A DNA stretch of 64,000 nt from a candidate division KSB1 bacterium (lineage in GTDB: Bacteria; Zhuqueibacterota; Zhuqueibacteria; Zhuqueibacterales; Zhuqueibacteraceae). Positions 59,678-64,000 of the stretch are shown here, piece after piece (within the stretch, counting starts at the first letter, position 1; each line of letters opens with the position of its first letter). The translations under genes and the position numbers were made by a program. A model generated the notes under the pieces. The model was not told where the DNA came from. It did not search any database and saw only the letters and a list, made by a program, of their open reading frames with translations. Location of the stretch: contig JAPDQB010000015.1 of assembly GCA_034506175.1 (NCBI GenBank), forward strand, positions 49,658 to 113,657, read 5' to 3'.

Positions 59678-59711
59678 CCCCGATTTTCCTTAAAATCGGG
59701 GTTTATTGTTT
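59678..59711 (+). terminator. Rho-independent terminator after fliW-csrA
   Basis: CCCCGATTTT (59678-59687) pairs perfectly with AAAATCGGGG (59692-59701) around CCTT and is followed by TTTATTGTTT. It lies about 180 bases past csrA. Confidence 0.8.
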
Positions 59712-60058
59712 GAAAAGCACTTAATCACACCCGCGTCGAATGACCACAGGTCTTTCGCTGCTTCCTCAAATTTCCTACCCGTACAATTATTCAAACGCAT
59801 TGTTTTTCCGTTGATTATAATTGCACCTGTTTTACCGGTTTCATCATGGCATATCCGTTGCTTTCATTATAAGACGAATGCGTTATGTTCTCGACACGAA
59901 TGGTAGGAAGTTGATTTGTGCTTAAAATGCGAGGGGAGGCAGAAACAAAATCAATTCACCTGTGTAAGTGCGGCAACTTATGACCAGATAAATTCTGTCT
60001 CCCGCTCGCCTCATGACCATGTCGCTTCATCGGACGGCGTTCCAAGGAGTTATTGAAC
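59712..60058. other. Gene-free region upstream of FN3 lipoprotein
   Basis: About 350 bases with no supported gene. It should hold the promoter of the FN3 lipoprotein gene; no confident -35/-10 pair was found. AAGGAG lies nine bases before ATG 60059. Confidence 0.35.
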
Positions 60059-60892
60059 ATGAAAAAAATTTTATTACACGCAAAAGTGTTGATGATTTTG
60101 CCCGGACTGGGCTTGCTAACCGGCTGTCTCGAGCAATCGTTCGAACCCGACACCGAGCCGCCAGCAGTGCCACGCGGTGTCAAGAGCACAACCGGTGACC
60201 GGCAGGTGGTGATTTCGTGGTATCCGAATGCCGAATATGATCTGTCAGGCTATCATGTCTACCGCGGCACCTCGGAGCGTGGTAATTATTTTCGCATCGG
60301 CACAACCCGCAGCACAAACTTCGTCGACCGTGACGTGACCAACGGCCGCACGTATTACTATGCGGTCGCGGCGTTTGACAATTCGGGAAACGAAAGCGAG
60401 CTGAGCTCCGATCTGGTTTTCGACACGCCGCGGCCTGCGGGTTATGGCGTGCGGCTCTTTGATTTCAAAATGCTGCCGTCGAAGTCCGCCTACTGCTTCG
60501 GCGATTATCGCGTGCAGGATTATCGCGCCGTCACGTCGGATATTTTCTTCGAATATCATCCACAAAGCGGCGGCTTGTTCATCAACGTGGCCAACAAAGA
60601 CACCGATATTCAGGGCTTGGGTTACATCGCTTCACTCGACGACATTGATTATGCGCCGGAGAAAGGCTGGTCGCCGCTCGGTTATGTCGAGTGCATCCTC
60701 GGCCATGGCTACGTGGTTTGGACCGCCGATAATCACTTCGCCAAAATCCGCGTCACCACGGCGAACCCGAATTTTATCGAGTTCGATTGGGCGTATCAAA
60801 TTGCCGAAGGCAACCCGGAGCTTCGCGTGCATCCGCAAACACCCGGGAAAACAGCGTTGTTGCAGCGTGTTGGAAAAATCATCACGAATTAA
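60059..60892 (+). CDS. FN3-domain lipoprotein
   Basis: About 277 residues. The N-terminus is a lipoprotein signal with lipobox LTGC (MKKILLHAKVLMILPGLG, then LLTGCLEQS). Residues about 35-125 form a fibronectin III domain (VVISWYPNAEYDLSGYHVYR, TYYYAVAAFDNSGNESELSS) that resembles the FN3 domain of the 0.5-1.1 kb secreted protein. The C-terminal about 140 residues are beta-rich without recognised family. Probably envelope-anchored. The DUF4384-like protein follows 13 bases later, so they likely form an operon. Confidence 0.82.
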   Translation: MKKILLHAKVLMILPGLGLLTGCLEQSFEPDTEPPAVPRGVKSTTGDRQVVISWYPNAEYDLSGYHVYRGTSERGNYFRIGTTRSTNFVDRDVTNGRTYYYAVAAFDNSGNESELSSDLVFDTPRPAGYGVRLFDFKMLPSKSAYCFGDYRVQDYRAVTSDIFFEYHPQSGGLFINVANKDTDIQGLGYIASLDDIDYAPEKGWSPLGYVECILGHGYVVWTADNHFAKIRVTTANPNFIEFDWAYQIAEGNPELRVHPQTPGKTALLQRVGKIITN

Positions 60893-60905
60893 AGAGGCGA
60901 TCATC

Positions 60906-61841
60906 ATGAATCTGCATCATTCGTTTTTGCATCTCGCCGCCATAAAAATTCATCGCGGTTCCGCTTTGTTGTTTTTACTACTTGCCGTTTGCTTTTCGGC
61001 GCCGGCTTTGGCGCACGATTCGCGAGCTTTCGACGATATCGAAATCAAAGTCTGGTCTTCACAAAGCTTCGACGATCCGTTTTGCAGCGACGATCCGGTC
61101 GAGATTTATTTTCGCGTCAATCGCGCCGCGTACATCACGGTTTATCAGATCAATCCCTACGGCGGCGTCGATATTATTTACCCGCGCGCCTATCATCGCT
61201 GGCGACCGGTGTATCCCGGACGGACTTATCGCCTGATTGATTTGGCCGATGATATCTATCTTTACTACGACGGCGTCGAGGGCCGCGCCTACATCGGCAT
61301 CATTGCGACGCGACAGCCGATCAACATCGTGCCCTGGCTGGAAGCCGAATTTCGCCATTGCGGCTTGGCGTTCGGCAGGCCGGAGCGGGCGGTGGTGGGA
61401 ATTGATTTTCAACTGGCGATCAACCGGGTGCTGGCGAATGTGCGCTTGCGGCTGGGAACCGCCTGCGTGCCGACATACTACGTCGCGCCAATTTACGTTC
61501 GCCCTCGTGTCGTGGTCAAACGGCCGCCCCCGATCATCGTGTGGCCGGAGCCGCCTCGTCATAAATCATATTATCCGAAATGGACGCCGCCAGGACGAGG
61601 AGATCTGGATGATGACGATCAACGAGAGCCACAGGAAAAACGGCCGTTCCGCCGCCGCAGTAATGACGCGCCTGAAAAGTATTATCGAACCCCTGATGCC
61701 AGCGACTCCGAGCGTCCATTGCCCGATAAACGTTCCGACGGCAGATCGGATGAAGTGAAGGTGAGAAATGATTCGAGTGATTCGCGAGGCGGGAAGCCAT
61801 CAAAAAGCTGGGAACGGCGGGTCAAGAAATCTCGTCACTGA
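60906..61841 (+). CDS. Secreted DUF4384-like protein with basic/acidic tail
   Basis: 311 residues with a signal peptide (LLFLLLAVCFSAPALAHD). The mature N-terminal part resembles DUF4384-type domains: DDPVEIYFRVNRAAYITVYQ, INPYGGVDIIYPRAYHRWRP and GRAYIGIIATRQPINIVPWL. After a Pro-rich turn (VVVKRPPPIIVWPEPPRHKS) the last about 90 residues are highly charged and probably disordered. Function unknown, envelope location likely. The 3' end overlaps the convergent next gene by 20 bases. Confidence 0.72.
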   Translation: MNLHHSFLHLAAIKIHRGSALLFLLLAVCFSAPALAHDSRAFDDIEIKVWSSQSFDDPFCSDDPVEIYFRVNRAAYITVYQINPYGGVDIIYPRAYHRWRPVYPGRTYRLIDLADDIYLYYDGVEGRAYIGIIATRQPINIVPWLEAEFRHCGLAFGRPERAVVGIDFQLAINRVLANVRLRLGTACVPTYYVAPIYVRPRVVVKRPPPIIVWPEPPRHKSYYPKWTPPGRGDLDDDDQREPQEKRPFRRRSNDAPEKYYRTPDASDSERPLPDKRSDGRSDEVKVRNDSSDSRGGKPSKSWERRVKKSRH

Positions 61842-62868
61842 ACTGCTCGATAATCTTCAACACCTTCGGCAGGTTGACGATATTTTCCCAATGAAAGAGT
61901 GCCGCTGCCCCAATTTTTCGCGCGGCGAACGCTTGCAGCAAAAAGACCAGCTCATGGAGATGGTCTTCAGAAAAAAAGGTGAGATCGGCAAAATCAATCT
62001 GCGGAAATAACGAGAAGTCATAAGCGGCCAGCTCATCGAGCACGGCCAGAGGCCAAGCCGGTGTCTGGCCGTATTCATTATAAAAAAGCTGCGGCGAGAG
62101 CGCGCTGATGATCTTGCCAGCAGCGGTCAAATGGATGCCCGTCAGCCTTCGCAAGCGCTCGGCAAAATGCGGCGTGGCAACCGGTGGCAATTCCAGGAGC
62201 AGTGCGGGCAGCGCTTTCGTTTGCTTGGAGGCTTCTTCGATATCGGCGAGAAAATTCATGATCTGCTCGCAGCGAAACGCAAACCAGGCTTCGATATCCT
62301 GCAAAGGATTGGCGAGGCCGGTGCGCTCGGCAAATTCTCGACGGCACGAAGGGCACAAGCAAAACGCCGGCGCATGAGAACCCATCTCTTCCCAGGCTTT
62401 CGCGTCTTCGGAAGGAGGCAGAAACGGACACCACAAGAAGTTGATTAGCGCCAGGGCCGGCTGCAAATGGTTGATCGCACCTTCGATGAGATGCACGCGA
62501 TGCTGGTTGTAATCAAAATGGCTGGGGCAAATGGGGCGGTACCATAAATCCTGCGGATAAGATTTTCCATCGGGACTTTGCGGACGGAATTCCGGCACGC
62601 GCTCAAACGTGTCGCGATCATTGAGAATGGGAAATTCCAAAGCAAAGCCAAGCTGCTTCTGGGCGCATTGCTGTCGCAACGGCAGCAAACTCCAGGGATT
62701 CGGCTCTTGATCGAATTGCTGGGCGAAAAAAATGCGCGCGCCTTGGAACGCCGGCACGATCAGATTCTGAATGCCGGCCGCCGCGATCTCATCCGTGAGC
62801 CGGTCGAAATTGCCATGATAACGCTCGCCCCAAATCGTCCGGGGATAAACTTTAACCGCGAAATTCAC
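61822..62868 (-). CDS. TIM-barrel-like hypothetical protein
   Basis: 348 residues, no signal peptide. The layout suggests a glycosidase-like TIM barrel: AVKVYPRTIWGERYHGNFDR, NLIVPAFQGARIFFAQQFDQ, ALINFLWCPFLPPSEDAKAW, a CxxC in FCLCPSCRREFAERTG, KALPALLLELPPVATPHFAE and LSPQLFYNEYGQTPAWPLAV. It resembles hypothetical glycosyl-hydrolase-like proteins, but catalytic acids cannot be assigned with confidence. Next to a small membrane protein on the same strand. Confidence 0.6.
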   Translation of the reverse strand: MNFAVKVYPRTIWGERYHGNFDRLTDEIAAAGIQNLIVPAFQGARIFFAQQFDQEPNPWSLLPLRQQCAQKQLGFALEFPILNDRDTFERVPEFRPQSPDGKSYPQDLWYRPICPSHFDYNQHRVHLIEGAINHLQPALALINFLWCPFLPPSEDAKAWEEMGSHAPAFCLCPSCRREFAERTGLANPLQDIEAWFAFRCEQIMNFLADIEEASKQTKALPALLLELPPVATPHFAERLRRLTGIHLTAAGKIISALSPQLFYNEYGQTPAWPLAVLDELAAYDFSLFPQIDFADLTFFSEDHLHELVFLLQAFAARKIGAAALFHWENIVNLPKVLKIIEQFSDEIS

Positions 62869-62878
62869 AACAAAGTCC

Positions 62879-63169
62879 TTAATGAAAAATCGGCCAGATC
62901 ATCATTGCTAAACCCGCCAGGAAAACCACAAGAGCAGGCCAACGCTGCGCCCATCGCATCTTTTCCCGCACGTACCAGCGAAAGCGCGCCACACCCCAAG
63001 ACATGAGCAGCAGCGCTGGAAAAACGATCAGATGCGAGCTTAACCCCACCAACAAACAAAAGACCGCCCAGATCATCCACTTTTCCATTGGCGCAAAACC
63101 CCGGCGGGCGGCGCCGCTCTCGGACTTGCCCATCTGGGCATTCCCGGTTATGTGCGGCTCACGAATCAT
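62879..63169 (-). CDS. Small membrane protein
   Basis: About 96 residues from ATG 63169 (TTG 63178 is possible). Two hydrophobic segments (MIWAVFCLLVGLSSHLIVFP and ALVVFLAGLAMMIWPIF) flank a basic loop with RFRWYVREKMRW. This resembles small 2TM-domain proteins. Function unknown. Ten bases upstream of the TIM-barrel-like gene and probably co-transcribed. Confidence 0.55.
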   Translation of the reverse strand: MIREPHITGNAQMGKSESGAARRGFAPMEKWMIWAVFCLLVGLSSHLIVFPALLLMSWGVARFRWYVREKMRWAQRWPALVVFLAGLAMMIWPIFH

Positions 63170-63295
63170 GGTGGGCAAATCTTCTTAAATTACTGTAGTT
63201 TGGCAAAATTTGGCCCTTTGAAAATATTAATTTGGTAAAGGCGTCCTCCCGTGTTATATTGTATTCGGTCAACCAATCATCCGAGGAGGTTAGCC

Positions 63296-64000
63296 GTGTT
63301 CAAGATCGTTGCGCCGACGCAGTTTTTGGTGAAGTTTCTACTCTTGCTCAAATTGCGTTTGAGCGAACCCCAACAATGCCATCTCAAGAACTTTATCGAG
63401 GCCGTGTTGGCTTGCGATGGCACAAAAACCATTGCCAAGCTCAACCGTTCGATCTTGGATGCGACGGATCAATCGGCCTTTACCGATTTTTTCACCTCTA
63501 GCCCATGGGATAACAACGAGCTTTGTCACGACGCGCTTGTGGCTCTCGTGCGATGGGTTTTAGAAGAAAATCAAGACGCGCTCATTCCCAACGCCATCAC
63601 CATTAGCCTCGATGATTCCAAAAGTTCCAAGCCCAAAACGAGTATCCACTTTGAGGTGACAGGCTGGCATTTTAATACGACAGATGGGCGCAGCTTTGGT
63701 TACGGCGTGGTCTTCGTCACCGCTCATATCGCCTGTGGTAAGCGTTCGGTGCCACTGGCCTTGCGACTTTATCTGCGCGAGAGCACCGTGCAAAAATCAA
63801 TCGTGCGCGCGCAAAGGGTGAGCGTATCCCGTTCAAATCAAAACTCACCTTGGCGAAAGAAATTTTAAAAGAGCTGGCGCCTTTGCTTCCGAAAGAGGTG
63901 CCGGTTTATGTGTTGTTTGATAGCTGGTATGCGAGCAAGCGCCTCATCAAATTGTGCCGCCGCCTGGGGTGGCATGTGATCTGTGCGCTCAAACACAATC
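63296..64000 (+). pseudogene. IS4/IS701-like DDE transposase, frameshifted, runs off window
   Basis: GTG 63296 with GAGGAGG upstream opens a DDE transposase: ITISLDDSKSSKPKTSIHFE holds the first catalytic Asp. The frame breaks near 63796 at GCAAAAATC. Reading minus one continues INRARAKGERIPFKSKLTLA and VPVYVLFDSWYASKRLIKLC, with the second Asp, to the end of the window. A one-base loss is the simplest cause; -1 slippage on the A run is conceivable but the site is not a canonical slippery heptamer. The right end of the element lies outside. Confidence 0.75.

Overview
The window looks like a chromosomal segment of an uncultured bacterium of the FCB type, most like candidate division KSB1 or Calditrichota. 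This rests on a secreted fibronectin-III protein ending in a FlgD-like 'NPF...GVYLYRL' sorting-type domain, an S46 dipeptidyl-peptidase, several sigma-54 activators, a FliW/CsrA pair and AmmeMemoRadiSam proteins. The phylum is an inference from gene content, since no rRNA or tRNA gene is present. Most genes lie on the minus strand. Every housekeeping gene I checked is intact, whereas all three toxin-antitoxin loci are broken.

Layout. 0.5-9.1 kb: secreted FN3 protein, sigma-54 activator, orphan ECF-type ATPase coupled to a decayed HepT/MntA pair, dGTPase, decayed HigBA, AmmeMemoRadiSam A and B, alpha/beta hydrolase. 9.5-17.2 kb: S46 peptidase, GT39-like membrane protein, MgtC/DUF4010 protein, SixA phosphatase, AbgT-family transporter, coiled-coil membrane protein. 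17.3-19.0 kb: pseudo-receiver plus PAS/sigma-54 activator. 19.1-34.4 kb: an unusual one-directional block of about 19 genes. 35.0-36.9 kb: xisHI and a third sigma-54 activator. 37.7-50.5 kb: a division and cell-wall (dcw) cluster in the order mraZ-rsmH-ftsL-ftsI-murF-mraY-ftsW-murG-ftsQ-ftsA-ftsZ, without murE, murD, murC, murB or ddl. 50.7-57 kb: NAT-like enzyme, DUF4416, YprB-like nuclease, two paralogous acidic mini-proteins, a DECR-type reductase, decayed HicAB and an anchored hypothetical. 57.2-64 kb: glycerate kinase, fliW-csrA, an FN3 lipoprotein, a DUF4384-like secreted protein, a TIM-barrel-like hypothetical, and an IS transposase with a frameshift that runs off the window end.

The best candidate for an undescribed system is the 19.1-34.4 kb block. 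It starts with a transglutaminase-like protein and a GNAT-like protein. Next come small or repetitive structural-looking proteins: a tandemly duplicated cationic-helix protein, a ten-copy YYGQAP repeat protein, and three copies of one about 200-residue domain spread over two genes. It continues with SpeD and a spermidine-synthase homologue, two peptidoglycan-binding metallopeptidases and a GH5-like hydrolase, none with a Sec signal peptide. It ends with a methyltransferase and two glycosyltransferases. Sigma-54 activators sit on both sides. I infer that it builds and chemically decorates a proteinaceous particle or surface matrix that works on cell walls, possibly derived from a virus. That function is a hypothesis.

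A second genome-level signal is a set of spacers built from 6-7 bp units, many of them able to fold into hairpins. The unit differs from place to place: GAGTAG/GAGTAA in the dcw spacers, GGCAAGT inside dgt and at the end of the Memo gene, GCGCTAT at the end of mraZ.
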